A stretch of DNA of 64,000 nt, taken from Rhodovulum sp. MB263. Its GTDB lineage: Bacteria; Pseudomonadota; Alphaproteobacteria; Rhodobacterales; Rhodobacteraceae. The notes below the pieces were generated by a model. The model was not told the DNA's origin, searched no databases, and saw nothing but the letters and a program-made list of their open reading frames with translations. The stretch covers positions 1 through 64,000 of the forward strand of contig NZ_CP020385.1 in the NCBI RefSeq assembly GCF_002073975.1, read 5' to 3'. Positions within the stretch are counted from its first letter, which is position 1; every line of letters begins with the position of its first letter. Positions 17,575 to 26,443 of the stretch are shown piece by piece. Position numbers and translations under genes: made by a program.

Positions 17575-19110
17575 CACACCTTCCCACGGTTGGAGAGCGT
17601 GAATCACGCAGCCAGTGGTGGCGCAAGCCGATCTCTGTCGCGTGCTGAAGGTCTGCTCTGCGGATACCAGGGCGGTTCACGGCTACAACCTCAAGCGCCT
17701 GCTCCCCGCCCTTGTGTCTATTTTCTGGAAAAGCAGTCAGACGGCGCAAATGAGTTCCGGTATCTTGCGGCGGTTGCCTGCCCCCGCAACCAAAAATGCC
17801 ATCAGTGCCCTCCAGGCGCGCCACGCCTAGGGGCACGGCCGTGGTCGTTTGCACCTCGGCCCCTGTCTCGACCATGCCCCGGCGATCCCGCGCGCGTTCC
17901 GGCTGGTGCTGGCTGCCCGGCTCGAGGCTGATCCCGAGCTCGCCGTCGCGATCCGCGACAAGCTGTAGGGCTGGGCCAACCGCTCGGAGACCGGCGAGCT
18001 CTGCGTGCTGCACCGGGCGGCGGGACAGGAGGAGCCTGCCGGCAGCGCGCCCGCGCCTTTCCCCGGGCCCTTTTCCGGGCGCAAGGCGCTGCCTGCCGGG
18101 TCCGGCACGGCGCCCGGATCAGTTTCAGATCGACCGCCGCGAGGGGCGCGCCAGATGCATCGTCGCCAATGGCCGCCTCGAGATCCGGATCGCGCGCGTT
18201 TTCCCGGTCATGGAGCGTCGCAGGCTGGAAAAGGCGGTGCGGCTGATGCTGGATCAGCCGGGCTGACGGGCAGGGGACGGGGCAAGACCCCTCCCGGCGG
18301 GGAAGGTCCCTTGCGTCCGGCGCCGCGCGGCGGTCAGCCCGGTGCCATTCTCCTCGAGCCCGTTTGCGCCGCGTCCGGGAAGCGCCGCTGAGCGGTCGTT
18401 CCGCGCGCCCTTCCGGGCGCAGGCATCGGGAGCAGCGTCAGGGAGGGAGGCAGCCAATGGTGTCCCCAGCGCGCCTCCAACCGGCGGTCCGTGCTTCGGA
18501 CCGTCACCGCGGGCGGGTGTTCCTTTCCAGAGTGCTCCTGTTCCGCCGCCGCGCCCTGCGCTGGAAAAGCGGTACAAAGCGGCATTCCCGAGACCGGGAT
18601 GGTATGCACCTCGCGGAACCCGCCGAGATGCAGAATGCAGGCGATCCCCTCGATATCCCGTCGATCGGCCATGCTCGTCCCGAGCTTCAAGGCGTTTTGT
18701 CCCTGCTGCGGTTCCGTCACGATACAAGCCTCTGCCGGCGTTGTGCGATGCAATCCGCCGCAGCCCTTGCGACAACGAGGCCGCCTTGCCCCCGCGCATC
18801 CAGAGGGGCATCGCGGCCCGGAGGAGGCTCATCGGCGCCCCGTCCTTGCTCCGAAGACCGTCGCATCCGTGCAAGGCATGGCGGGCGCGGTCTTCGCCTG
18901 CGATGCGGCCGGCCCGGGAAATGGCTTTGTCCCGTTATCTTTCGTCACGGTTCAAGACGGAAAACAGCCCGCCCGGCGGGCCATGCCGGGCAAGCCTGCG
19001 ACTGTCGGGTGCGCCCGCAGGATCGGACAGGTCCGGGAGGCGGTGGCAGCGTCGCCAGATCGGGCCACCCCCGCCCCGGGTCAATCTCGGCGGTCGATGT
19101 CGGCGCGCGG
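17575..19110. other. 1.5-kb region without a recognisable gene
   Basis: No frame here has a convincing start, codon use and family match. Fragments that look faintly protein-like include about 17890-17970 plus (AFRLVLAARLEADPELAVAI, then a stop), about 18120-18265 plus (VANGRLEIRIARVFPVMERR) and a TTG-started minus frame 18334-18753. I read the stretch as decayed DNA left after IS activity. It separates the iron operon from the SUF-like pair. Confidence 0.5.
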
Positions 19111-20229
19111 CTACATTCCCCCGGATTTCGCCTCGGCCACCATCTCCGTCACGCGGCGGCGCAGGGTCTCCGGGATCTGCTCGTCGTTCAGCGCCAGAAA
19201 GCCCTGTACGATCAGGTCGCGCGCCGCGTCCTCGGCCATGCCCGAGGCCACGAGATAGCTCAGCTTCTCGCTGTCGATCATGCCCACCGAGGCCTCATGC
19301 GACAGCTGGGAGCCCTCGGCCAGGGCGCGCAGCGAGGGCACGGCGCGGATCTCGCCGCTTTCCTTCAGCTTGAGCCCGTCGCAGCCCAGGAACCCCTCGC
19401 TGCCCGCGGCATCGCCGATCAGAAGCGCCTCGTTGACGATGGTTCCGCCCGCCGAGACCATCCGCGTGACGTCCTTGGATTTGGCTCCGGTCGCGGCTAA
19501 CCGGGTTTCCGAGACCAGCACCCGTTCGGTGCCCTCGGGCGCGAAGACGATCGCTTGCGAGACGGCAGAGGCGCCCGCCCCCAGCGTCGAGACCGAGCGG
19601 CTGCTGTGATGGCGGACCGGCGACATCATGATCGCGGTTGCGCTGCTGGTCGCGGTCGCGTCGAGCTGCGAATAGCCGTAGGAATAGACCTCCATTTCCG
19701 GGCCCCAATGCTCGATCGTGACCGAGCTGCATCTGGCGCCCTTGCGCAGATAGGTTTCGCCGATCGAGATGTGGCGGCCCTTGCGCAGGTCGGCCGGCAC
19801 GCCCGAGCCCGAAACCATCTCGACCTCGGCACCCTCGTCGATCAGGGTGATGTCATGGGTGAACTGCCGCGCCTGGGGCGTTTCCATCAGGGTGAAGCTC
19901 TGCACCGGCAGCCGCACCCGGGCGCCGGGCCTGACCCAGATGAAATGGCCGAGCGGGTCATGCATGTGCTCGGCAACCAGCCGGATGTGGTCGTTCTCCT
20001 CCGGATCGACCAGCCCGAACATCAGCCCCTGCACGAAGTCATAGCTCTTCAGCGCCTCGGCCAGCGGCAGGATCACCACGTCGGGATCGTTCGACAGCGC
20101 CATGCGCATCCGGTGATCGGCCAGAACCGAGGTGCCGGCGCGGGTCGTCTCATCCGCGAAGCCGACATCGTGCAGGATGTCGCGTTCGGCATTGGTCAGA
20201 TCGTTTTCGGGGGTCGTCGCCAAGTCCAT
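19111..20229 (-). CDS. SufB/SufD-family Fe-S cluster assembly protein
   Basis: A 372-residue member of the SufBD (UPF0051) family, cytoplasmic scaffold for iron-sulfur clusters. The conserved core includes MVSAGGTIVNEALLIGD, SLRALAEGSQLSHEASVGMI and EDAARDLIVQGFL, ending the usual right-handed beta-helix and C-terminal helices. Its length suits the single SufB/D-like proteins found with one SufC (archaeal SmsB type) better than full SufB (about 480 residues). It follows SufC by 27 bp. No SufS, SufE, SufA or second SufB/D is nearby. Whether it acts in general cluster synthesis or in a stress-specific task is unknown. Confidence 0.85.
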   Translation of the reverse strand: MDLATTPENDLTNAERDILHDVGFADETTRAGTSVLADHRMRMALSNDPDVVILPLAEALKSYDFVQGLMFGLVDPEENDHIRLVAEHMHDPLGHFIWVRPGARVRLPVQSFTLMETPQARQFTHDITLIDEGAEVEMVSGSGVPADLRKGRHISIGETYLRKGARCSSVTIEHWGPEMEVYSYGYSQLDATATSSATAIMMSPVRHHSSRSVSTLGAGASAVSQAIVFAPEGTERVLVSETRLAATGAKSKDVTRMVSAGGTIVNEALLIGDAAGSEGFLGCDGLKLKESGEIRAVPSLRALAEGSQLSHEASVGMIDSEKLSYLVASGMAEDAARDLIVQGFLALNDEQIPETLRRRVTEMVAEAKSGGM

Positions 20230-20256
20230 CTGTCTCTCCTTCTGCTTGGCCCGCGC

Positions 20257-20970
20257 TCAGGCGGCGGCGGGCACGGTGTAGCCATGGGACCGGACATGCC
20301 GGAACAGCGCCCCGGGATCGCCCGAGTGCAGCAGGCGCCCGTCCTTCATGATATGGGCGCGGTCGGCCTCGACATGGGACAGGATCAGCCCGGTATGGGT
20401 GATGACGAGGCCCGCGCGGGACCGTCCCTTGCGGTCGGTGCTGCGGGTGATCCGGCGGATCGCCTGTCCGATGGCGCTGACATGTTCCAGATCGACCCCG
20501 CTTTCGGGCTCGTCGAACAGCATCAGGCGCGGGTCCTGCAGGAACAGTTTCAGGATCTCCCAGCGCTTGATCTCGCCGCCCGAGAAACCGACATTCATGT
20601 CGCGGGTCACGAAATCGGACAGATCCAGTGCCGCCGCCTCGCGCGCGAGGATATCCGAGGCGCCAAGGGCCGCGGCAAAGGCCGAGACCGAGACGCCGCC
20701 CAGGCTGGGCGGGCGCTGGAAGGCCATCCCGATGCCCAGCCCGGCCCGGTCCTGCAGGCTCAGATCGCGAAGCGGCGTGCCGTCGAAGCGGATCCCGCCG
20801 CCGGTGATGCGATAGCCGGGCAGGCCGAGAATGGTGGCCAGCAGGCTGGACTTGCCCGAGCCGTTCGGGCCGAGAAGCACATGCAGCTCTCCGTCGCCCA
20901 GTGAAAGGTTGATATCGTGGAGAACCGGTTGCCCGGCCACCTCGACGCACAGGTCGGAAATCTCAAGCAT
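20257..20970 (-). CDS. sufC: SufC-type Fe-S assembly ATPase
   Basis: A 237-residue soluble ABC ATPase that powers the SufB/D scaffold. Walker A is GPNGSGKSS near 34. The SufC-specific FSGGEIKRWEILKLFLQDP replaces the usual LSGGQ environment, and Walker B is LMLFDEPESGVDLEH. The H-loop is VITHTGLIL. Ribosome site GTGAGGGG precedes the ATG. First gene of a two-gene operon with the SufB/D protein. Confidence 0.9.
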   Translation of the reverse strand: MLEISDLCVEVAGQPVLHDINLSLGDGELHVLLGPNGSGKSSLLATILGLPGYRITGGGIRFDGTPLRDLSLQDRAGLGIGMAFQRPPSLGGVSVSAFAAALGASDILAREAAALDLSDFVTRDMNVGFSGGEIKRWEILKLFLQDPRLMLFDEPESGVDLEHVSAIGQAIRRITRSTDRKGRSRAGLVITHTGLILSHVEADRAHIMKDGRLLHSGDPGALFRHVRSHGYTVPAAA

Positions 20971-21421
20971 GGCCCCTCACATGATCGATGCGCGGTTCGG
21001 CCTGGCTTGAGACTCTTGTCGCTGGGACCGGCAGGAAAAGCCTAACCGCGATCCCGAGTGTTTCAATCAGAATTGAGGTCTGGCGACTGCGTCAAATCGA
21101 GCCCCCCGGGCGGCGCTCGGTGGGGAGCGGCCTCATGCGGGAAAGGCAATCCGTAGAAAGACATAAGGAAAACAGCAGCCTGCATTGCCCAGCCGGGACC
21201 GGCGACGACCGACATATCCGCCTTGCTGACGGCGCGCCGCGGCACGGGGCAAGGGACAGTCGCGCCGCGATCACGCCGCGCGACGGCGGCCCGCTCCCTG
21301 CTCGCCCGACCGACAGGGGGCTGCGCCTTTGCCATGGGCGGGCGGCGGATCCGGGGCTTTCTGCCCGGACGGGGCCGTCCCCTGCCGGTTCAGCCCGGCC
21401 CCCGGGCGCGCCGCCCCCTGT
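20971..21421. other. Upstream region of sufC, no gene seen
   Basis: 451 bp between sufC and the 3' end of nnrS. Apart from the palindrome at 21063-21076 I see no gene or strong signal. Any transcript from here would run into sufC on the minus strand. Confidence 0.4.
21063..21076. promoter_or_regulatory. 14-bp palindrome upstream of sufC
   Basis: TCAAT-N4-ATTGA lies 92 bp upstream of the sufC start in an otherwise GC-rich stretch. The arms are perfect. It is not the TTG-N8-CAA pattern of Dnr/FNR proteins. A regulator site for the SUF-like pair is possible, by position only. Confidence 0.3.
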
Positions 21422-22603
21422 TCAGTTGCGGGGCGGCGGGGCCGGGCTCGGCTGGCGCCGGGCCACCGATGGCAGGGTCAGCCAGGGCCCGACCTTCAGC
21501 AGGAAGCCCGTGAAGGCCAGGGTCCAGAGCGTGCCGCTCAGAGCCAGCCCGCCAATGGCGCCAAAGCCCTGATCGGGCAGGACCGCGCGTGTCACCGCCG
21601 CCGCGCAAAGCAACAGGAACGCGGCGGTCAGCAGCCCTCCGGCCTGAAGCGGCCGGCCGGTATGGCCCATCGAGGCCCGCATCATGACGGCCAGCGTCAT
21701 CCCCCCGATCGCGCCGATGCCCAGCAGGTGCAGCCCGGCCACCGGCGCCCCCAGCGCCAGCGCGGCAAATCCCAGCGGCAGGAACAGATAGGCGATATGC
21801 AGGGTCCAGAGGATCGGTGCCCGCCCACAGCGCCAGCCCCGCCAGCGCGCCAGCCGCACCAGATGCAGACCCGCCAGCCCGGCAAAGGCGGCGGACAGGC
21901 CGGGCAGGCCCGGCGCGAAGGACCACAGGGTCAACACCGCGGCGCTTGCCAGAAGCGCCAGCCGGTCGAACCGGCCGAAGGGCGCGGGCAGGGCGCCCGG
22001 CCCCTGCCGGCTCAGCCAGTTCCGGGTGAAGCTCGGCACGATCCGCCCGCCGATCAGCAGGATCAGGAAAAGGGTGCAGGCAAAGCCCGCGCGAATGCCG
22101 ATATCGGCCGCGCCCCGCGTCATCGCCTCGACATGGAAGGTCGCATTGGCGGCGGCCATCAGCCCGACCGGCACGATCACCGCGAGGTTGCGCCAGTTCC
22201 GTCCCGCGACGATCTCGATCAGGGCGATTGCCGCCACCGCCAGCAGGAAGGACAGGTCGAGCGCCATCACCGCCCAGGCGGGCAGGGCGATCACCCCCGC
22301 GACGGCCAGTCGTGCCAGCAGCCACAGCCCGCTCAGCGCCACCAGCGGCAGGCCGCGTCGGGGCATCCGTCCGGTCCAGTTCGGGATGGCGGTGAACAGA
22401 AAGCCCGTCAGGACCGCGGGCACATAGCCGAACAGCATCTCGTGGATATGCCAGTCGCGCGGGCCGAAGGGGCCGGCAATCGCGGCATGCCCGGCCCAGA
22501 CCGCCAGCCAGAGCGGGATGACCGCCGCCGCGAACAGCGCAGCCAACAGGAAGAACGGCCGGAAGCCGTAGGAAAACAGGGCAAGCCGCGACAGTCTGGT
22601 CAT
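21422..22603 (-). CDS. nnrS: NnrS family membrane protein
   Basis: A 393-residue polytopic inner-membrane protein of the NnrS family, haem/copper-containing proteins linked to nitric-oxide stress and denitrification. Diagnostic stretches are FSYGFRPFFLLAALFA at the N-terminus, WHIHEMLFGYVPAVLTGFL, TAIPNWTGR, GGRIVPSFTRNW and MMRASMGHTGR. About 12 helices, with histidines in WHIHE, in AGLHLLG and in MGHTGR as possible metal ligands. I start at ATG 22603 because GGAAAGGAACC lies just upstream. A divergent Dnr-type regulator 0.5 kb away fits control by NO. Confidence 0.92.
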   Translation of the reverse strand: MTRLSRLALFSYGFRPFFLLAALFAAAVIPLWLAVWAGHAAIAGPFGPRDWHIHEMLFGYVPAVLTGFLFTAIPNWTGRMPRRGLPLVALSGLWLLARLAVAGVIALPAWAVMALDLSFLLAVAAIALIEIVAGRNWRNLAVIVPVGLMAAANATFHVEAMTRGAADIGIRAGFACTLFLILLIGGRIVPSFTRNWLSRQGPGALPAPFGRFDRLALLASAAVLTLWSFAPGLPGLSAAFAGLAGLHLVRLARWRGWRCGRAPILWTLHIAYLFLPLGFAALALGAPVAGLHLLGIGAIGGMTLAVMMRASMGHTGRPLQAGGLLTAAFLLLCAAAVTRAVLPDQGFGAIGGLALSGTLWTLAFTGFLLKVGPWLTLPSVARRQPSPAPPPRN

Positions 22604-23107
22604 GATGGTTCCTTTCCGGATTGGGCGGGGCTCTGCCCGGATTTGCGGCCCTGCGAAGACCTCGTCGCCGCTGTCAAGGCATCCGCGCCGGGAGTTCCCC
22701 GAAGGGCCCGGCCGTCCCGGCAGGCTGTTGCGTCCCGGCCAGGCCGATCCGGGGCGGCACCGCCATGCCGCTTGCGAGGGGCGGCGCGCGCCTGGCGCCG
22801 GGGATGTTCGCACCGGGGATAGCCGGGCCGGTACCGCGCGGCCCGGGGCCCGTGCCGCCGCCAGTCGTCCGGCGAGTGGGCAGCCTCTCGTCGAGTTCCG
22901 GGGCATCCGGCCCGTTCCCGGGTACGAAAGGCCGCCCCGCAATGTCGCCGCGGCCGGGCCTTGTCCCCTTCCGGGAGAGCGCCGATGCGGCACGGGCGAT
23001 GGGGCTGCCGCAACAGGGGGGACAGCAGATGTCGCAGGGGAAGCCTCCTTTCGCCGTCATATGCGTTTTCATGCCTTCCCTTTTGCGCTGTCGCGGGCCA
23101 GACCTCA
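22604..23107. other. nnrS-dnr intergenic region
   Basis: About 0.5 kb with no confident gene. A minus-strand frame from ATG 23072 to 22674 (132 codons) has a fair ribosome site (GGGAAGG) and a cysteine cluster CDICCPPCCGSP, but the rest is low-complexity Gly/Pro/Arg as expected of random GC-rich sequence. The region probably carries the nnrS leader or promoter. Confidence 0.35.
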
Positions 23108-23121
23108 TTGCGTTTCGACAA
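23108..23121. promoter_or_regulatory. TTG-N8-CAA (FNR/Dnr-type) box
   Basis: TTGCGTTTCGACAA at 23108-23121 matches the TTG-N8-CAA consensus of FNR, Dnr and NnrR regulators. It ends 15 bp before the dnr ATG, so on that side it would overlap the start of transcription and could act in autorepression. On the minus strand it could serve the nnrS direction. Confidence 0.5.
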
Positions 23122-23136
23122 ATTCGGGGCCGGTTC

Positions 23137-23832
23137 ATGGTCGCAAAACTGGATGAAAGCCTGTTGCAGGATGTCGGCCCGTTCCGGCGGCTCGACCGGG
23201 GACAGATCCGCGAGATCCTCGATCTGGCCACCGCCCGGCGTTTTGACGAGGGCGCGGCCGTGTTCCGCGAGGGCCACCCGGCAGAGCGTTTCCATCTGCT
23301 TCTGGACGGCGTGATCCGGGTCATGCGCATCACCGCCGAAGGCACGGCGGTGACCGCGCTCCATATCCCGTCGGGGCAGCTTTTCGGGATTGCCCGGGCG
23401 CTCCGGCGCGAGAGCTATCCCGCCACGGCGATCTGCGCGCGGGACTGTCTGACGCTGTCCTGGCCGATGAGCCTCTGGGACGGTTTCACGGCCCGCTATG
23501 ACGGCTTCGCCGAAGAGGGCTACAGGACCGTCGGCACCCGCGTCGGCGAGATGAATGCGCGGCTGATCGAGATGGCCACGCAACAGGTGCAGCAGCGCGT
23601 GGCGGGGGCGCTGTTGCGGCTGATCGCGCAGTCGGGCCGCGAGGTGGAGGCGGGGATCGAGATCGCCTTTCCGGTGACGCGGCAGGACATCTCGGACATG
23701 ACCGGCACGACGCTGCACAGCGTCAGCCGCCTGCTGAGCGCCTGGGAAAAGGCGGGCATCGTGGCCAGCCGCCGGCGCCATGTCACCGTGACCGATCCGC
23801 AGCGTCTGGGGCTGATCGGCGACGGACGGTAA
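23137..23832 (+). CDS. dnr: Crp/Fnr-family regulator, Dnr/NnrR type
   Basis: A 231-residue regulator with an N-terminal cyclic-nucleotide-type sensor barrel (about 20-120; FREGHPAERFHLLLDGVIRV) and a C-terminal winged helix (about 150-225; PVTRQDISDMTGTTLHSVSRLLSAWEKAGIV). It lacks the four N-terminal cysteines of FNR, as expected for Dnr/NnrR proteins that sense NO through haem. HTH contact residues are S-V-S-R in TTLHSVSRLL. The adjacent divergent nnrS gene and the TTG-N8-CAA box support an NO-response role. The start at ATG 23137 has only a weak ribosome site. Confidence 0.82.
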   Translation: MVAKLDESLLQDVGPFRRLDRGQIREILDLATARRFDEGAAVFREGHPAERFHLLLDGVIRVMRITAEGTAVTALHIPSGQLFGIARALRRESYPATAICARDCLTLSWPMSLWDGFTARYDGFAEEGYRTVGTRVGEMNARLIEMATQQVQQRVAGALLRLIAQSGREVEAGIEIAFPVTRQDISDMTGTTLHSVSRLLSAWEKAGIVASRRRHVTVTDPQRLGLIGDGR

Positions 23833-24174
23833 GCCGCACCGCCGGGCGAATGGGCGCAGGCCCCGCGCCCCGGACCCGGCCGCCGGGCGACACCGGGGGA
23901 GGGGCGGAAAGACATCGGAGACATGTCGCGAAAGGTGGCATCGGCGCATGTTCTCGGCGCGAGGGGCCTGTTCGCGATCCAGGCGCCGGGCGGAGCGACG
24001 GCCTTCCGAATCCAGGCCTTGTCGGCGTCTGCCTTGGAGGTCTGGCGCCCGGCCGGAGAGCGGCGCATCCCCGGCCGGTCGGGACCCTCTGCGGCAGATC
24101 CCGGCGAAAGGGCGCCCGCAGGAGACAAGACGGGCCTGCCTCCGTTCCGGGCGCCCCGCCCCGTCCCCTTTGCG
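23833..24174. other. Gap between dnr and the methyltransferase gene
   Basis: 342 bp between converging genes. No gene, repeat or clear terminator hairpin with a T-run found. Confidence 0.4.
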
Positions 24175-25305
24175 TCAGGTTTCGCCCCAGATCGCCTCGG
24201 CGCTCTTCACGACCAATTCCAGCTTGCGCTTCTGGTCGTCCTCGGTGATCTCGTTGCCATGCTCGGTCGAGGCGAAACCGCATTGGGGTGCGACGCCGAG
24301 CTGGCCGATATCGACATATTTCGACACCTCGTCATATTTCGCCCTGATCCAGTCCAGCGATTCCAGCTTGCCGGTCTTGGTGGTGATGAAGCCGGGCATG
24401 ACCCGCTTGCGGCCCTTCGGCAGCGCGGCCAGCGGCTCGAGCCCGCCGGCCCGCCCGGTGTCGTATTCCATCAGGTAGATATCGACCGAGGTGCCGTTGA
24501 AGATCGCGTCGGCCGCGACGTGATAGCCGCCCTCGGCCACATGCGAGGAGCGGAAATTGCCGCGGCACATATGCATCCCGATCACCATGTCGGCCGGGCG
24601 ATCCTTGATCGCCTCTTCCAGCATCCAGGCATATTTGCGGATCAGCGCGTCGGGATCCTGGCCCATGGCGCGGCGCTCCTCGCGCTGGGTCTCGTCGCCG
24701 AGATAGGCGAAGAAGATGTCGTCGAGCTGCAGATAGCGGCAACCGACATCGTAGAAGGCCCTGACCGCCTTGCGGTAGGTCGCGGCGATGTCATGGAACA
24801 TCAGCTCCTGATCCAGATAGGGCTTGTGCTCGATATTCTCGGGAACCATCCGGTAATGGCAGGCCGAGGGCCCCGGGATCGAGATCTTGGCGATGCCCTC
24901 GCCCGGCGCCACCAGATCCCTGACATAGGTGAAATGCCGCAGCATCGGGTGATCGGCGGGGAAATCCAGCGGCCCGGTCAGATGCGCCTCGATGGGCGGG
25001 GTCTTGTGCTTTGTCTGAAACGGCAGGCTGCGGGTCGAGGGCTTCATGTCCAGCCCGGTCAGCATCCCCATGAAATCGTAATGCCAGAACTGGCGGCGGG
25101 CCTCGCCATCGGTGAAGACCTTGAGACCGGCGGCCTTCTGCATCGCAACCATGTCGGGGATCTCGCGGTCCTCGACGGCGCAGAGCTCGGCGCCTTTCAG
25201 GCCCTGCATCCTGGCCCCGGCAATCGCCTGCGGGCGCAACAGCGAGCCGACATGATCTGCCCGAGGAAGCGCAGGGCGGAGGGAGGAGGTATCTTCGGTC
25301 GTCAT
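24175..25305 (-). CDS. Cobalamin-independent methionine synthase-like protein (MetE C-terminal domain only)
   Basis: A 376-residue single-domain protein matching the catalytic C-terminal half of MetE (YxjG/core-MetE group; full MetE has about 750). The zinc ligands are all present: His245 and Cys247 in GMHMCRGN, Glu280 in YLMEYD and Cys342 in APQCGF. LPRADHVGSLLRP at the start and YLQLDD near 191 are family motifs. It should transfer a methyl group to homocysteine or a related thiol, from a donor not known for this subfamily. Start ATG 25303-25305 fits the family N-terminus. A cobalamin riboswitch precedes it, so it is probably shut off when B12 is available. Confidence 0.88.
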   Translation of the reverse strand: MTTEDTSSLRPALPRADHVGSLLRPQAIAGARMQGLKGAELCAVEDREIPDMVAMQKAAGLKVFTDGEARRQFWHYDFMGMLTGLDMKPSTRSLPFQTKHKTPPIEAHLTGPLDFPADHPMLRHFTYVRDLVAPGEGIAKISIPGPSACHYRMVPENIEHKPYLDQELMFHDIAATYRKAVRAFYDVGCRYLQLDDIFFAYLGDETQREERRAMGQDPDALIRKYAWMLEEAIKDRPADMVIGMHMCRGNFRSSHVAEGGYHVAADAIFNGTSVDIYLMEYDTGRAGGLEPLAALPKGRKRVMPGFITTKTGKLESLDWIRAKYDEVSKYVDIGQLGVAPQCGFASTEHGNEITEDDQKRKLELVVKSAEAIWGET

Positions 25306-25405
25306 CGTGACATGCCTTTCGAACGGCCCGCGCTCGGCGCGCGCCGGAACTGGAAACGAAACCCCGCGACCGGCGTCGCGGAGCGGCGGTGTCACCTTTG
25401 CGGAA

Positions 25406-25433
25406 GGCCGCTCCCGGCACGCCCCACGCGGCC
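25406..25433 (-). promoter_or_regulatory. Hairpin between riboswitch and methyltransferase gene
   Basis: GGCCGC at 25406-25411 pairs with GCGGCC at 25428-25433 around a GC-rich loop, just downstream of the riboswitch core in the minus-strand transcript. No T-run follows. It may be part of the expression platform, perhaps with Rho or translational control. Confidence 0.3.
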
Positions 25434-25444
25434 GGAACAGGTGA

Positions 25445-25622
25445 TCGGTCCAGGCAGGTTTCCTGACTCGCGGATGAGCGCCTTGCCCGGCCTTCCCGGC
25501 GCGCGCGGCCAGTGGCATTGTCGGGCAGGCTGTCCGCCTACAGTTGCGGGGGCAGTTCCGGCTCCGGCCGACGGGCCGTCCCGGATTCCCTTTTCACCGG
25601 ACATCGATCCGGCACCTGAACC
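25445..25622 (-). promoter_or_regulatory. Cobalamin (B12) riboswitch
   Basis: Read on the minus strand, the conserved blocks come in canonical order: GGTGAAAAGGGAATCCGG (from about 25598), a GGAACTGCCCCCGCAACTGT block with the AGGCGG that follows, GCCACTGG, GCCGGGAAGG, and the closing GCGAGTCAGGAAACCTGCC (ending about 25452). This is the B12-box architecture. It lies 140-320 nt upstream of the MetE-core gene on the same strand, giving repression of a B12-independent enzyme when cobalamin is present. Confidence 0.93.
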
Positions 25623-25728
25623 GCGCCAGAGATGCGAGAGCGGCGCGCGACTGTCAATGCGCCGGGCTTTCAGAAGTTTTCATGACAATGATGAGGGCGC
25701 TGCAGGTTCCGCACCTGACCCGGCCCGG

Positions 25729-26154
25729 TCAGCGCGGTTTGCGCGGCCTGACATAGAGTTCCAGCTTGTGGCTGACGATCTCGAAACCGTGCTTGCGGGC
25801 GATCTCTTCCTGCAGCCGCTCGATCTCGTCGGATCTGAATTCGACCACCTCGCCGGTCTCGAGATTGATGAAATGGTCGTGATGCTGTTCGGGGGCCGGT
25901 TCGTAGCGCAGGCGTCCGTCCTCGAACATGTGGCGTTCGATCAGCCCCTTCTCGGCAAGCTTGTTCATCGTCCGGTAGACGGTGGCGATGTTGATCCCCG
26001 GCTCGATGGCGGCGACCCTGCGATGCAGCTCTTCGACATCGGGATGATCCCCGGCCGCATCCAGCACCTCGAGGATGACCCGGCGTTGCCCGGTGATGCG
26101 AAGACCGTGCCGCCGACAGATGTCGAGCAAGGACTCGGGGCTGGCTTTGGTCAT
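25729..26154 (-). CDS. Fur-family metalloregulator (Fur/Mur type)
   Basis: A 141-residue Fur-family repressor. The winged helix spans about 10-85 (GLRITGQRRVILEVLD; INIATVYRTMNKLAEKG) and the dimerisation domain about 86-135, with metal ligands in HHDHFINLETGEVVEF. It has no C-terminal CxxC zinc site, as usual for alphaproteobacterial Fur/Mur. I start at ATG 26154 (MTKASPE). It is divergent from sitABCD and TTGCAA repeats lie between, so Mur-like manganese (or iron) control of that transporter is the likely role. A Zur role cannot be excluded. Confidence 0.85.
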   Translation of the reverse strand: MTKASPESLLDICRRHGLRITGQRRVILEVLDAAGDHPDVEELHRRVAAIEPGINIATVYRTMNKLAEKGLIERHMFEDGRLRYEPAPEQHHDHFINLETGEVVEFRSDEIERLQEEIARKHGFEIVSHKLELYVRPRKPR

Positions 26155-26330
26155 GGGGCGTCCGCTCCGTCGGTGATGTCCTGTGCCCGACACCGGAGCG
26201 GGCCGGTCGGGCTGAAGCGATGCCATAGCATGAACGCGTGGCAAGGTCATCCGGCTTGACGACAGGCAGGGCCGCCGGACCCGGGCGGCCGGGAAGGCAG
26301 GCAGGGGGTGGCAGGCCTCCGGTTGCGGGC

Positions 26331-26394
26331 TGCAATTGCAAATAACTTGCAACAAGCCATGGGGCTGCTATCTGTATCTGCGACTCTCTTGCAA
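26331..26394. promoter_or_regulatory. TTGCAA repeats, candidate Fur/Mur operator of sitABCD
   Basis: TTGCAA occurs at 26336-26341, 26347-26352 and 26389-26394, with TGCAA also starting at 26331. The first two form an AT-rich island in GC-rich DNA. The sites lie 50-110 bp upstream of the sitA ATG and 180 bp from the divergent fur-type gene. The resemblance to Mur-responsive sequences (TGCAA-type half sites) is from memory; binding is inferred. Confidence 0.5.
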
Positions 26395-26443
26395 CTGGGC
26401 GGCCCGTGCAGGGCGATTGCCCGAACCCTGGAAAGGACGGTCC

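Noticed and set aside
18334-18753. Minus-strand frame with a protein-like start (ACIVTEPQQGQNALKLGTS)
   Set aside because: TTG start with no ribosome site, and the second half is low-complexity; kept only as a remark within the gap entry.
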